A stretch of DNA of 58,999 bases, taken from positions 47,644 to 106,642 of the forward strand of contig JAGWBX010000052.1 of assembly GCA_021295655.1 (NCBI GenBank). The letters are read 5' to 3'. This DNA comes from Candidatus Latescibacterota bacterium (lineage in GTDB: Bacteria; Latescibacterota; UBA2968; GCA-2709665). Position numbers and translations under genes: made by a program. Positions 33,971 to 43,545 of the stretch are shown here, piece after piece (the stretch's first letter is position 1; every line of letters begins with the position of its first letter). The notes beneath the pieces are model-generated. The model was given only the letters and a program-made list of their open reading frames with translations, searched no databases and was not told where the DNA came from.

Positions 33971-34057
33971 GGATTTCCGTTCTTGCTGCCAACGATTCGT
34001 CTGAAGTCAGATTTTCGGACTCGGCCTTTCCGGCGATGCCGCGGATGCGTCGGGGCG

Positions 34058-34999
34058 TCAGGCCGTTCCGTCCAGCAGCCCCTTCATATAGCCGATGGCA
34101 TAGAGCCTTCCCATCAGCGTGTAACCGGGCGGGTCGTTGTCTTCGCCTGACAGGACCGGGACGTGGTCGGGCCGTATGGGGCCGTCGAAACCGATGTCCC
34201 GGTATGCCCGGATGCACTCCGCCATGTCGGTGTCGCCCTCATCGTGGAAGGTTTCCTCGAAGCTGGGTACGGTACCTCTCACGTCGCGGAAGTGGGAGAA
34301 ATGGATCCTGTCCCCAAACCGGCGGATGCTTGCCGGCACGTCCGCGCCCATGGCGGCGAAGTTGCCCTGGCAGAAGGTAATGCCATTGTAATCGCTGGGA
34401 ACCATGTCTACGACGCGCTGGAACGCGTCGACGCTGGTGATAATGCGGCCGATTCCCCTTACCGGCGACAGGGGCGGATCGTCGGGATGCAGCGCCTGCC
34501 TGACGCCGGCTTCCTCGGCCACGGGTATGACCCGTTCGAGGAAGTACTTCAGGGTTTCCCAGAGCAACGCTTCGCTCACTTCCCCGTATTGCGTAAGCGG
34601 CGCGTCCTTCATCAGCGTATCGTTGTAGCTGCTCACAAAGGCATCGCCCCGGCCGCGCGTGGTAAATGACGTGCGCATCCAGTTGAACACGGCCATCCAG
34701 TTCCAGCACATGATCCCGATACCGGCTGCTCCGAGGTTGCTGATCGTCTGGCAATACGCGTCGAGGTCCTCGTCCCTGCCTTCCAGACCCAGCGTGATGC
34801 GGTTCGAGATCGGTACGGACTCCACCACGGACCACGTGAGACCCGCGTCGGCGATGCGTTCCTTGTGGTGGACGATGGCATCGAAGTCCCATATCGGACC
34901 GCCATTGGGCAGTGTCGTCACCAGGTCGGTCACGCCGATCTGCCGCGCGAGGGCCATCCGTTCTTCGTCAAGGGGATTCAGGACGAGTGCGAATTTCAT
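34058..34999 (-). CDS. uxuA: Mannonate dehydratase-like enzyme (UxuA family)
   Basis: This 313-residue TIM-barrel protein carries the UxuA marks in order: MCWNWM near residue 97, HPDDPPLSP (His171), FCQGNFAAMG (Cys210), RIHFSHFRDVRG (His233, His236) and RPDHVP (Arg276-His279). Those His/Cys/Asp residues bind the metal and substrate in characterised mannonate dehydratases, which convert D-mannonate to 2-keto-3-deoxygluconate in glucuronate catabolism. At 313 residues it is shorter than the ~350-400 of typical UxuA, so it is a compact variant and might act on another aldonate. It lies between the nitrilase-like gene and the heparinase-like genes on one strand, consistent with breaking down uronate released from an acidic polysaccharide. 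No uxaC, uxuB or kdgK was seen in the window. Confidence 0.85.
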   Translation of the reverse strand: MKFALVLNPLDEERMALARQIGVTDLVTTLPNGGPIWDFDAIVHHKERIADAGLTWSVVESVPISNRITLGLEGRDEDLDAYCQTISNLGAAGIGIMCWNWMAVFNWMRTSFTTRGRGDAFVSSYNDTLMKDAPLTQYGEVSEALLWETLKYFLERVIPVAEEAGVRQALHPDDPPLSPVRGIGRIITSVDAFQRVVDMVPSDYNGITFCQGNFAAMGADVPASIRRFGDRIHFSHFRDVRGTVPSFEETFHDEGDTDMAECIRAYRDIGFDGPIRPDHVPVLSGEDNDPPGYTLMGRLYAIGYMKGLLDGTA

Positions 35000-35093
35000 G
35001 GGATTGATCTCCGAAATCGGGTTTTGAAACGGCCCAAACCAACGTGGGTCAGACGACTGCTCGAATGCACGAAAGGCCTTTCAATTTATACGA

Positions 35094-37160
35094 TCACGAA
35101 TTCATCCGCAAACCGAAAGGCGCCGGACCGGGACTGAAAGCGCGAACGTCGCCACCTTCCGTCCCCACAAGCAGACCGGACACCCCGGAATGCGCCAGGG
35201 GGGCCAACAGGAAATAGACGCCCTCCTGTTCCACCGTCAGTTCACACCCGTCCTGCCTGACCTCGCCAAGCGTCCGCCACAGGCACCTCAGATCGTAATC
35301 CGCGTCCTCGAGCAGCCTCAGCGAGTCCGCGATCAGAAAGCACCCACCCTTAATCCAGAAAATATCCCGCGTCCAATCCAACCCGTTATATCCCGGCACG
35401 ACCGTGCGTGTGAAAGTCGTCCTTCCAAACGTCTCCGCCCACCTCAGCGCCACCAGCGGCGGCATCTCCACGGTTTCGCCGCCGCAGATCGACACGACCG
35501 ACGAGTGGTGCCGGGGACGTTTCCAGATGTAGTCCAGTTCCGCCAGCCACATCCGCCCCTTCCACGTCAGCCGTTCGATCGAGTTTCCGTCCTCGTGTCC
35601 GTGCGCGAACGTCGACGTCCCGTCCAGCAGGAGGTATTCGTCGTCCCTGTCGAACCCTCCGCGCAGAACCAGCTTGTCGAACGCTTCCTCGACCGGCACG
35701 TTCGCTCCGCCGCGCGTATGCCGCTCCACCCAGGCGTATAGCGACCGGTTGAACGGCGCCACGGAGATCCCGTCCAGCCGGTCTGGCGCCTGTTTCGGCA
35801 GCGCGCGGTAATAACAACCCGGATACGGCGTGCCGCCCATCCAGTCCAGCGCCCAGAGATAGCTCCCGTCCTCATAGTACCAGGCCGCCGTACACAGGGC
35901 CATCGCAAGTTCGAGCGAGATGGTCTTGTTCTTGAGCGCGACCGCGTACCGCCCCGGCTCAATATAGGACCACATATCTCCGAAGCTCACCGGGACGCCC
36001 AGATTGTCCGTCACCTGTATGCCGTAGTCGGCAAAGGTCCGTAACTGCCCGTTCTCGAGAAAGCGGAAGTCGTCCCGCTTCAAATCGTAAATCACCTGGT
36101 GGTACGGCGCCAGCCAGCAATAGCCCCACCATCCGCCCCCCGCATCGTCGTTCGGTTTGTAACTCTCGGCCTGCCCGTCGAAAACCGCCTGTGAGAACCG
36201 GACCTGCGTCTCAAATCCCGTGATTTCGTAATAGTCCTGGAAATACTTCGCGCAAAACGACCCGCTAAGTCCCGCAAACGTCCAGTGGTTCTGCCGGATC
36301 TCAGGCGGCGGCGCGTCGCCTTGAAAATAACGCGTGCCGGCCACGTAGTTCGCCAGCCCCCACAGGATGTTTGTGATTCGGAGGCGTTCCGCATCGGTGA
36401 ACGCATCGCTCTCTTCGATCAGGTCCCAGACCATGAAGAGCCGCCACGCCCAGGAATAGATGAACAGCATATGCTCGAACAGCCAGTTTCCGCCATAGCG
36501 GTTCCTCACCAGGTCCTCGTAGTAAAACAGGGCATCCCGGAACATCCGCGCGCAGCCGGGATCGTGGGTGAGGTGGTGGACCAGCCCCAGGAACGTCCCC
36601 TGCTCCACCGGATAGTAGCTGAGGTTGTTCCCGTACATCTCCGCCACCCACTCCCGGAACGCGTCCGGCGTCATCTCCGGCAGCAACACTTCGTGGACTT
36701 CCGACCGCGACAGATTGGTGTACCCCAGACGCCCCCGGGTCTTCTCCAGAACCTCTTCCAGCACCTCGAGCGCCGCGACCGCGCCTTCCAGCCGGCTGGC
36801 GCCCACCAGCAGCACGTTCCAGCCGGAGTTCTCCGGGTTGTGCACCGTCCGGATCGCGTACCCGTCCCCGCCAGGGTAATAGTCGTCAAGGAAGGCGTAT
36901 TGCCGCCGGTAAAGCGCCATGATCGAATCGTTGACCATCGCGCTGCCCAGCAGCACGCGGTGCCGGCCTTCGGGCAGGGGCGCCAGGCCAGCCGGATCCA
37001 CGACAGGCAGCACCACACCCGCATGCGTCCGGATCATCTCCCGCAGTCGCCCGCCGAGAGGCACCCATTCCGGATCTACCGGCGCCACGATCTCCGCGCC
37101 TTCTCTTAGATCCGTGGTCAGGTACATCTCCTTCAGCGTCTCAATCAGCGTCTTATCCAT
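35094..37160 (-). CDS. Heparinase II/III-like protein lacking the propeller of its paralogue
   Basis: I start at ATG 37160 (MDKTLIETLKEMYL) because this aligns with the start of the paralogue at 40045-43422; an ATG at 37244 adds 28 unrelated residues. The 688-residue protein has an N-terminal alpha/beta domain like those preceding GH20/GH67 catalytic modules (DGYAIRTVHNPENSGWNVLL), a helical toroid with EIRQNHWTFAGLSGSF and KPNDDAGGGWWGYCWLAPYH, and a beta-sandwich with TFAHGHEDGNSIERLTWKG. After GVYFLLAP it ends in SGLLVGTEGGDVRAF, which looks like the last propeller blade of its longer paralogue, so a propeller seems to have been excised. No signal peptide is present. Lyase activity on an acidic glycan is inferred from fold. 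Confidence 0.78.
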   Translation of the reverse strand: MDKTLIETLKEMYLTTDLREGAEIVAPVDPEWVPLGGRLREMIRTHAGVVLPVVDPAGLAPLPEGRHRVLLGSAMVNDSIMALYRRQYAFLDDYYPGGDGYAIRTVHNPENSGWNVLLVGASRLEGAVAALEVLEEVLEKTRGRLGYTNLSRSEVHEVLLPEMTPDAFREWVAEMYGNNLSYYPVEQGTFLGLVHHLTHDPGCARMFRDALFYYEDLVRNRYGGNWLFEHMLFIYSWAWRLFMVWDLIEESDAFTDAERLRITNILWGLANYVAGTRYFQGDAPPPEIRQNHWTFAGLSGSFCAKYFQDYYEITGFETQVRFSQAVFDGQAESYKPNDDAGGGWWGYCWLAPYHQVIYDLKRDDFRFLENGQLRTFADYGIQVTDNLGVPVSFGDMWSYIEPGRYAVALKNKTISLELAMALCTAAWYYEDGSYLWALDWMGGTPYPGCYYRALPKQAPDRLDGISVAPFNRSLYAWVERHTRGGANVPVEEAFDKLVLRGGFDRDDEYLLLDGTSTFAHGHEDGNSIERLTWKGRMWLAELDYIWKRPRHHSSVVSICGGETVEMPPLVALRWAETFGRTTFTRTVVPGYNGLDWTRDIFWIKGGCFLIADSLRLLEDADYDLRCLWRTLGEVRQDGCELTVEQEGVYFLLAPLAHSGVSGLLVGTEGGDVRAFSPGPAPFGLRMNS

Positions 37161-37294
37161 AGCGCATTCCATCCGGGACGCATCTGATCCCGAACCCGCT
37201 CTCGCTTCCTGCCTCGAATTTCTTGACGCCAGACACCGCTCCATACCAGACGTCGTCGCCCAGATTCGCCCGCGACACGAATCCTCGCCATTGC

Positions 37295-40048
37295 CTACTC
37301 AACCGGCAACTCGACCAGAACGCTCACCGCATCGACGGAATTGAAGACGCGTCTCCCGTTCAGTTCGGCAAATGTCCCACCGTGTAACACCACCGACCCG
37401 CCGCCGTCCTTTCCCCATCGCACCAGACTGGCGCGGGCGTCCGTGGTCAGCCCGCCCACGGTGACTGTTTCATCTCCTGTTCTGAAGACCGCAAGAGCGG
37501 TCACATCAGGGCCGTTTACCCGGATGCCGATCCCGCCATCCCCCATCACCCGTTTCGCCGAAACCGGTTCGGCTTCAGCGGAACGCAGCGGTTGAAGCAG
37601 GTGAAGGTAGTGCGCCTTTTCCACCGGCTCCGGCGTTGGAAACCTCAGATAAGGCTGCCGATCCGCATCCCTGGGCGCGGGCGTGTTGTCGATCCTGACG
37701 GTCGACGCCTCAGGCCAGAGGTGTCTGATGTGCATCCATGCCGCGCGCCCCTCGATTCTGGAAGTCTCGCCGGCGACCGTCACCTTGCCGTACGGGCTCA
37801 GCAGCCGCCACTCTATCTGTCTGGGCCGGTCTCCGGCGGTTTCGATCTCATCGAACAGCACCAGGTACCGCAGGTCCGGATCGCCCTGCGGCTTCAAGAA
37901 CATCAGATGGCGACGGTAGGTCTCCAGCAGGGGTCGGTACGCGTGCGCCGCTTCCCCCCTTACGTAATCGTAGTCCCTGGAGAAATAGGTCTCCTCGATC
38001 CGGCCGCTCTTCGCTCCGTCCTCTCGTCCCAGCCACTGCAACTCGTACTCACGCGGCACCGGGCTCTCCTCGTGCACCGTCGGTTGTCCCCGTCCATCAA
38101 CCAGGATGGTGTTTCGCCCGGGTGTGCCCTGGTACCAGGCCGTCAGATCGTACTGCGCCTGAGTCAGCGCCGCCGCCCCCGTCTTCGGGGTCCGCAGCGG
38201 TGACAAGAGCCGCTCCCCAAACGCGACGAGCGTAAACGCATTCTTGTCCCCCTGTTCCTTACTCACTTCCGGACCGGACGTGAACGTGACGTGCACCCCT
38301 TCCGCGTTCAGCGTGTCGTGTAACTTCACCAGCCCCAGGTCCCGGAAGTGAAACCCGGTTACATCCTTCTTCGGAGCCGCCGGCGTCAGGCTTTCGTCGT
38401 AGAACAGGAACTCCCAGGGGCCGTGGAAATAAAGCCCCTTCGCCGCCGCAACCCCCAGCGTATACGTTCCGTCCATCTCCTCAACCGCCTTGGCGATCTC
38501 GTGTTCACCCGTAAATGCGATGCCCCTCACACGCCGTCCTCCGGACATCAGCATCAGCATTGCCTGCCCGGTGTCCGATCGGTACTTACGCAGGGAAGCC
38601 CGAATCTCGCCGGCGCGCAGGCTGGGGAATCCGAGGGCCGTCGCCCCGCGTTCATCCGTCAGCGCCACCGGTCCATCCAGACGATCCACGACACCCCCGG
38701 CGGCGTCAAGGACCTCCAGAGAAACGATTTCGACCCGGTCGCCCTCAATCTGAAGCGTGACCCTGTCGATCCCTTCCACGGGTTCGATATCCTGCCGATC
38801 CCGCAGGACGCCATTCACTTCGATCTGCATCCGGCCGGTCCCGGCATCCCACCGGAGGGAAACCGTGTATCGTGTTTCAGGCTGATAAAGGACCTTATCC
38901 CGGTTATACCAGTACGACGGGTATCGCTTCATATCGGGACCCAGATCGTGCTTCAGCGCCAACCATTGAAGTGCCGGATCCCGCAGTCTTCCGGCGTGCG
39001 CCAGGAGGCCCGCCCGATCGTTATAATGCCCGCGTGACCTGTACATCTCCATCCCGAAAATCAGAAAGTGCGACAACCGGCGCAGCGGCCCGGTATCGAA
39101 CAGGTCCGGCCCTCCGTTGCGGACCAGCGCCTCCATAAACCGCCCCCCGTCGCTCAGGCAGACACCCAGCCAGCCACGTCCCTCCATCCGTTCTCCGTCT
39201 CTCCCATAGGCCGCCGGCAGGAGGTAATCCCGCGTGAGCACCAGCCCCATATCCAACCAGTCCCGCGCCTCTTCGACCTCGTAGAGCAACCCCAGCCCCG
39301 CCAGTCCCTCAAGTGGTATACTCCGCCACCGGTGGTTGTTCGCAAGCGACCCGCGACGCGCCGCCGGATCCTGTGTCAGCCAGTACGCATCCTTCTCGCA
39401 CAGCTTCCGCCCTTTCTCGCGCAGTCCCGCAAGCAGACGCTCGCGTTCCGCCCGTGAGAATCGACCGGGAATCCAATCGTAGACAATCACCGCTCCCGAC
39501 AGGATCATGGCCGCCTCCATATCCCAGGGATCGGCCGCCGGACCCCAGTTCTCCCAGCCCGCGAACGCCAGCGCCCACGCCTTGGCGCGTTGCGCGAAAA
39601 CCTCCTCCTCCGTCAGCAGGTAGGCGAACGCGTACAAGGGGCCGTAGTATTGCATCGCGTACGCATAAGACAGAAAATCGTAGGTCGCCTTCAGAAACGA
39701 CTCGTCGTAACTGCCATCGGGTAAACGGCTCTGGGCCGCTCCGGCAGGCGGTTCTTCAGGAATCGGGTTTCTCAACGTCAGCCTGGCCGCCCGGACAATC
39801 CCCTCGGCGCACGTCCGGTACGGTTCCCGCCTGGCCATTTCGCGCAGACGCGGCACGTCTTCGGCCGAGAAGAAAAGGTAGGGATGCGGGCGTTCGTCCT
39901 CCAGCAACGCCCCGCTGATCCCCCGGTCTTCCAGCAGGTCCCGGATGTTCACATGCTCACTCCCGAAACTCGAACTCCATGAAACCGCCACTGAGGCAGC
40001 GAGTGTGCAGACCCCTGCCCATCCTGATTTCGTAATGACACGCGTCAT
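37295..40048 (-). CDS. Secreted heparinase II/III-like protein (DUF4962-type)
   Basis: ATG 40048 overlaps the stop of the upstream heparinase-propeller gene by ATGA (40045-40048) and starts a signal peptide (MTRVITKSGWAGVCTLAASV), so I prefer it to the longer frame from 40198. The 917-residue product has a helical toroid (residues ~40-400) including LANNHRWRSIPLEGLAGLGL and RGHYNDRAGLLAH, then a beta-rich half with KYRSDTGQAMLMLMSGGRR and a C-terminal sandwich. This is the build of secreted polysaccharide lyases and DUF4962 proteins. The NNH and HYND motifs hold likely catalytic Asn/His/Tyr. Secretion contrasts with the signal-less paralogues beside it, so it would act first on the polymer outside the cytoplasm. 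Confidence 0.82.
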   Translation of the reverse strand: MTRVITKSGWAGVCTLAASVAVSWSSSFGSEHVNIRDLLEDRGISGALLEDERPHPYLFFSAEDVPRLREMARREPYRTCAEGIVRAARLTLRNPIPEEPPAGAAQSRLPDGSYDESFLKATYDFLSYAYAMQYYGPLYAFAYLLTEEEVFAQRAKAWALAFAGWENWGPAADPWDMEAAMILSGAVIVYDWIPGRFSRAERERLLAGLREKGRKLCEKDAYWLTQDPAARRGSLANNHRWRSIPLEGLAGLGLLYEVEEARDWLDMGLVLTRDYLLPAAYGRDGERMEGRGWLGVCLSDGGRFMEALVRNGGPDLFDTGPLRRLSHFLIFGMEMYRSRGHYNDRAGLLAHAGRLRDPALQWLALKHDLGPDMKRYPSYWYNRDKVLYQPETRYTVSLRWDAGTGRMQIEVNGVLRDRQDIEPVEGIDRVTLQIEGDRVEIVSLEVLDAAGGVVDRLDGPVALTDERGATALGFPSLRAGEIRASLRKYRSDTGQAMLMLMSGGRRVRGIAFTGEHEIAKAVEEMDGTYTLGVAAAKGLYFHGPWEFLFYDESLTPAAPKKDVTGFHFRDLGLVKLHDTLNAEGVHVTFTSGPEVSKEQGDKNAFTLVAFGERLLSPLRTPKTGAAALTQAQYDLTAWYQGTPGRNTILVDGRGQPTVHEESPVPREYELQWLGREDGAKSGRIEETYFSRDYDYVRGEAAHAYRPLLETYRRHLMFLKPQGDPDLRYLVLFDEIETAGDRPRQIEWRLLSPYGKVTVAGETSRIEGRAAWMHIRHLWPEASTVRIDNTPAPRDADRQPYLRFPTPEPVEKAHYLHLLQPLRSAEAEPVSAKRVMGDGGIGIRVNGPDVTALAVFRTGDETVTVGGLTTDARASLVRWGKDGGGSVVLHGGTFAELNGRRVFNSVDAVSVLVELPVE

Positions 40049-43000
40049 TCCCGACTCAATGCAGTAATCAAACCCCGGTCCGTGCCTGCCAGGAGGCACG
40101 ATCCGTCGGCGAGATCCAGGGCGGCCAATGCCGTCACCCCCCCGTCCATCCGGTGGTTTCCGACGACCTCGCCCTCGATGGACAGGAGCACGATCCACCC
40201 CTCGGAAGTCCCCGCGGCGATCAACTCCTCGTCGCCGCCGTCAAGAAGTACCAGACCGGTCACGGCCGCGTTCAGGTCCCGGCGCCACCGCCGCTCGCCC
40301 CCGGGGTTCAACAACGCCACGTTTCCACTCTCGCTGCCTGCCGCAAAACCGGTCCGGCCGACCACCGCGCCATGACGGACGTCATCTCCCAGATTCGCGG
40401 TCCACAGGGGCTTTCCGGACGTGGAATCCACCGCATAGACGTTTCCGTCCATGGACCCGTAAACCGACTCCTTCACGCCGTCTCCGTCCAGGTCCACGAG
40501 CGCCAGCGCCGTAAAGCAGGGGCCGCCTCGCATTGTCCAGCGAATGGTCCCGTCGGCTTCGAGCATATTGGAAGTATAGTACTCCGTACCCACCAGGATC
40601 TCCTGTTTTCCGTTTCCGTCCACGTCTCCGACCACGAGCGACCGCGCCGCGTGGTGTTCGATCTGCCGCTGCCAGATCTCCTGCCCGTCGGGACCGAGCG
40701 CCCACACCAGCCACCCGTCCGTGGCAACCACGACTTCCGTCCGTCCGTCTCCGGTAAGATCGGCCGTCCTCACCGCGTTCACGATCTGGTCGCGCCCGTG
40801 AGACCTGATGAACTCCCGGCGCCAGCGGACTGCGCCTTCCTCGTCGAAAAGTGTCAATGCGCAGTCCCGGCCACCGGCCATCAGCCTGCCAATTCCCAGG
40901 ACAGTGTGATGCACCGTTCGCACCTCGGCGCCCGTCTCGCGCGTCCAGAGTGGCTGCCCGACCGGGTCCAGCAGGACAACCTTCCCACCCTCGGTTCCCG
41001 CCGCAATCGACTGACCCTTCACATCCACGCATCTCACTTCACTGCCCGCATCCATCGCCCAGACCGCCCTGAGAGCCGGCTCCCCCATAGGGACGAACCG
41101 GTTTTCCGCGGGGACCCGCCGGTGTGTGTAAGGAGACCCGGATCCATCCGTTTCCAGAAATTGGATTCTGTCATGCTCCGCCCGCGAATCACCAGGCAAC
41201 CCGCCCACCTGCACCCCATCCTCACTGACGCTGAAATCCACCGGACCGTCCGGACCCTCGATCCGCACCAGGCCCTCGCCAACGCGCTCCATTCGAAACG
41301 CGTTGACCTCCGCATCGGATCCGGCCACCATCAGATTGAAATACCGTTCCACGTTTCCGGCCTGTGCGTGAATTCTCTTGCGCTGTTTGAAGATTTGGAT
41401 CGGACCGTCTGCGTACGGGTACCCTCCGTAGGGATCCTGGCCTGTAACACGCGCTTCCTCCGTCGCCAGGGAAACATCCGAGTCGTCCGCGTTCTGAATA
41501 CGGAAGAACACGCCCTGCTGTTCCACGGACAACCCGCGTCCGTCCATGCGCACCTTGCCAAGCGTTCGCCACAAACACCGCAGATCGTAGTCCGCGTCCC
41601 TCAGTAGCTTGAGCGAGTCCGCAACCAGCAGGAATTTCCCCTTCAGCCAGAAGATGTCCCGTGTCCAATCCATCCCGTTGTAATCGGGCACGACCGTCCG
41701 GGTGAACGCGGCGTTTCCGAAGTCTTCCGCCCACTTCAGCGCCACAAGCGAAGGCATCTCCGTGCTTTCTCCGTCGCAGATCGATACGACCGAAGTGTGA
41801 TGTTTCGGCCGTTTCCAGATGTAGTCCGTCTCCGCCAGCCACATCCGACCCTTCCACGTCAGGCGCTCAATCGAGTTTCCGTCCTCGTGTCCGTGCGCAA
41901 ACGTCGACGTCCCGTCCAGCAGCAGGTAGAGGTCCTCCTCTTCGAAACCGCCCCGCAGCGTGAGCTTGTCAAACGCTTCCCCGGCGGGTACATTCGCCCC
42001 GCCCGGACCGTGCCGCTGCGTCCACTCGTAGAGCGGCCGGTTGAACGGCGCGATTGCTATCCCCGCCATGTGGCCGGCAACACGCTTCGGGACGGATTTG
42101 TAGAAACAGTCGTGCCGCGGCGCTCCTCCCATCCAGTCCAGCGCCCACAGATAGCGCCCGTCGTTATAATACCAGGCCGCCTTGCACAGCGTACTCGTCA
42201 CTCCCGGGGAGGCGTTTCGGCGGGCGCCGTAGGCCCCCACGTCTCCGAAACCCACCGGCGATCCCAGGTTGTCCGTAATCAGAATCGCGTAATCCGCGAT
42301 CTCGCGCAGGTGCCCGCCCTCCATATAGCGAAAATCGTCCCGTCTCAGGTCGTAAGTCATCTGGTGGTTCGGCACCAGCCAGCAGTATCCCCCGCCGCCG
42401 CCGTCGTCATTGGGTTTGTAGCAATCGGCCTGCCCTTCGAAGATCGCATGGCAGAAACGGAGTTCCTTTTCGAAATCCTCGACACCGTAATAAGCCTTGA
42501 AATATCCGGCGCTGAACGACATGCTCAGGCCAGCGAAGGTTGGATGGTTCTGCCGGATCTCCAGGGGCGGCGGCTCCTCCCCTGCGAAATAACCCAGACC
42601 CGCCACGTAATGCGTCAGCCCCCAAAGCAGGTTCGTCATCCGGAGTCGGTCCGCATCCGTAAACGCGTCGCTCTCCTCGATCAGGTCCCATACGTAAAAC
42701 AGCCGCCACGTCCAGGCGTAGATGAACAGCATGTGCTCGAAACACCACTCTCCGGCATAGCGGTTTCTTACCAGATCCTCGTAATAGAACAGGACGTCCC
42801 GGAACATCCGGGCGCAGTTCGGGTCGCTCGTGAAGTGGTGCACGAGACCCATCGTCACCCCCTGTTCGATGGGCCCGCGGCCGGCGTTGCCCTGAAACGC
42901 CGCCTCCGCCCGCACGCGAAACGCCTCCGGCGTCATCTTCGGCAACAGCGCATCGTGCGAATCCGACCGCGCCAGATTGGTGTACCCCAGACGCCCCCGG

Positions 43001-43422
43001 GTCTTCTCCAGGACGCCCTCGAGCACCTCGAGCGCCGAGACCGCGCCTTCCAGCCGGCTGGCGCCCACCAGCAGCACGTTCCAGCCGCAGTTCTCCGGGT
43101 TGTGCACCGTCCGGATCGCGTACCCGTCCCCGCCAGGGTAATAGTCGTCAAGGAACGCGAATTGCCGCCGGTACAACGCCATGATCGAATCGTTGACCAT
43201 CGCGTTGCCCAGCAGCACGCGGTGCCGGCCTTCGGGCAGGGGCGCCAGGCCGGCCGGATCCACGATCCGCAGTTCCACACCCGCATGCGCGCGGACCATC
43301 TCCTGCAGCCGCCGGCTGAGTGGCGCCCAGTCGGGATCCGACGGCGCCACGATCTCCGCGCCTTCCCTTAGATCCGTGTCCAGGTGCATCTCCTTCAGCG
43401 TCTCGATCCTTTTTCCGTCCAT
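40045..43422 (-). CDS. Heparinase II/III-like protein fused to a C-terminal beta-propeller
   Basis: This 1125-residue protein has no signal peptide. Residues ~1-160 form an alpha/beta domain (DGYAIRTVHNPENCGWNVLL), ~170-450 a helical toroid with EIRQNHPTFAGLSMSFSAG, and ~480-700 a beta-sandwich with TFAHGHEDGNSIERLTWKG. After a linker, residues ~780-1125 are a PQQ/FG-GAP-like beta-propeller whose blades carry DLTGDGRTEVVVATDG, DVDGNGKQEILVGT and DLDGDGVKESVYGS, i.e. DxDGxG calcium loops. The propeller may bind glycan or calcium, or act as a platform. The gene is divergent from the ABC ATPase gene, with 123 bases between the starts, and is translationally coupled to the next heparinase-like gene. 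I know of no characterised enzyme with this fusion. Confidence 0.82.
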   Translation of the reverse strand: MDGKRIETLKEMHLDTDLREGAEIVAPSDPDWAPLSRRLQEMVRAHAGVELRIVDPAGLAPLPEGRHRVLLGNAMVNDSIMALYRRQFAFLDDYYPGGDGYAIRTVHNPENCGWNVLLVGASRLEGAVSALEVLEGVLEKTRGRLGYTNLARSDSHDALLPKMTPEAFRVRAEAAFQGNAGRGPIEQGVTMGLVHHFTSDPNCARMFRDVLFYYEDLVRNRYAGEWCFEHMLFIYAWTWRLFYVWDLIEESDAFTDADRLRMTNLLWGLTHYVAGLGYFAGEEPPPLEIRQNHPTFAGLSMSFSAGYFKAYYGVEDFEKELRFCHAIFEGQADCYKPNDDGGGGGYCWLVPNHQMTYDLRRDDFRYMEGGHLREIADYAILITDNLGSPVGFGDVGAYGARRNASPGVTSTLCKAAWYYNDGRYLWALDWMGGAPRHDCFYKSVPKRVAGHMAGIAIAPFNRPLYEWTQRHGPGGANVPAGEAFDKLTLRGGFEEEDLYLLLDGTSTFAHGHEDGNSIERLTWKGRMWLAETDYIWKRPKHHTSVVSICDGESTEMPSLVALKWAEDFGNAAFTRTVVPDYNGMDWTRDIFWLKGKFLLVADSLKLLRDADYDLRCLWRTLGKVRMDGRGLSVEQQGVFFRIQNADDSDVSLATEEARVTGQDPYGGYPYADGPIQIFKQRKRIHAQAGNVERYFNLMVAGSDAEVNAFRMERVGEGLVRIEGPDGPVDFSVSEDGVQVGGLPGDSRAEHDRIQFLETDGSGSPYTHRRVPAENRFVPMGEPALRAVWAMDAGSEVRCVDVKGQSIAAGTEGGKVVLLDPVGQPLWTRETGAEVRTVHHTVLGIGRLMAGGRDCALTLFDEEGAVRWRREFIRSHGRDQIVNAVRTADLTGDGRTEVVVATDGWLVWALGPDGQEIWQRQIEHHAARSLVVGDVDGNGKQEILVGTEYYTSNMLEADGTIRWTMRGGPCFTALALVDLDGDGVKESVYGSMDGNVYAVDSTSGKPLWTANLGDDVRHGAVVGRTGFAAGSESGNVALLNPGGERRWRRDLNAAVTGLVLLDGGDEELIAAGTSEGWIVLLSIEGEVVGNHRMDGGVTALAALDLADGSCLLAGTDRGLITALSRE

Positions 43423-43545
43423 CTGAATATCCTCATCTCGCGTGTACGCAGCAAACGCACGGCGAGTATTTCAGAAGCTTGTCATTCCGAATGTATATAC
43501 TTACCTTACCCGGTCCATTACATCTCACCCTGAGTCGGGGGCAGG
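43423..43545. promoter_or_regulatory. Short divergent promoter region
   Basis: These 123 bases separate the heparinase-propeller gene (minus) from the ABC ATPase gene (plus), so both promoters must lie here. It is slightly AT-richer near 43475-43505. One binding protein could control polymer breakdown and sugar uptake together. I could not fix operators or hexamers. Confidence 0.5.

Noticed and set aside
41797..43371. 524-codon plus-strand frame opposite the heparinase-propeller gene
   Set aside because: Antisense shadow: low complexity and rich in Arg/Pro/His, while the minus strand has conserved paralogues.
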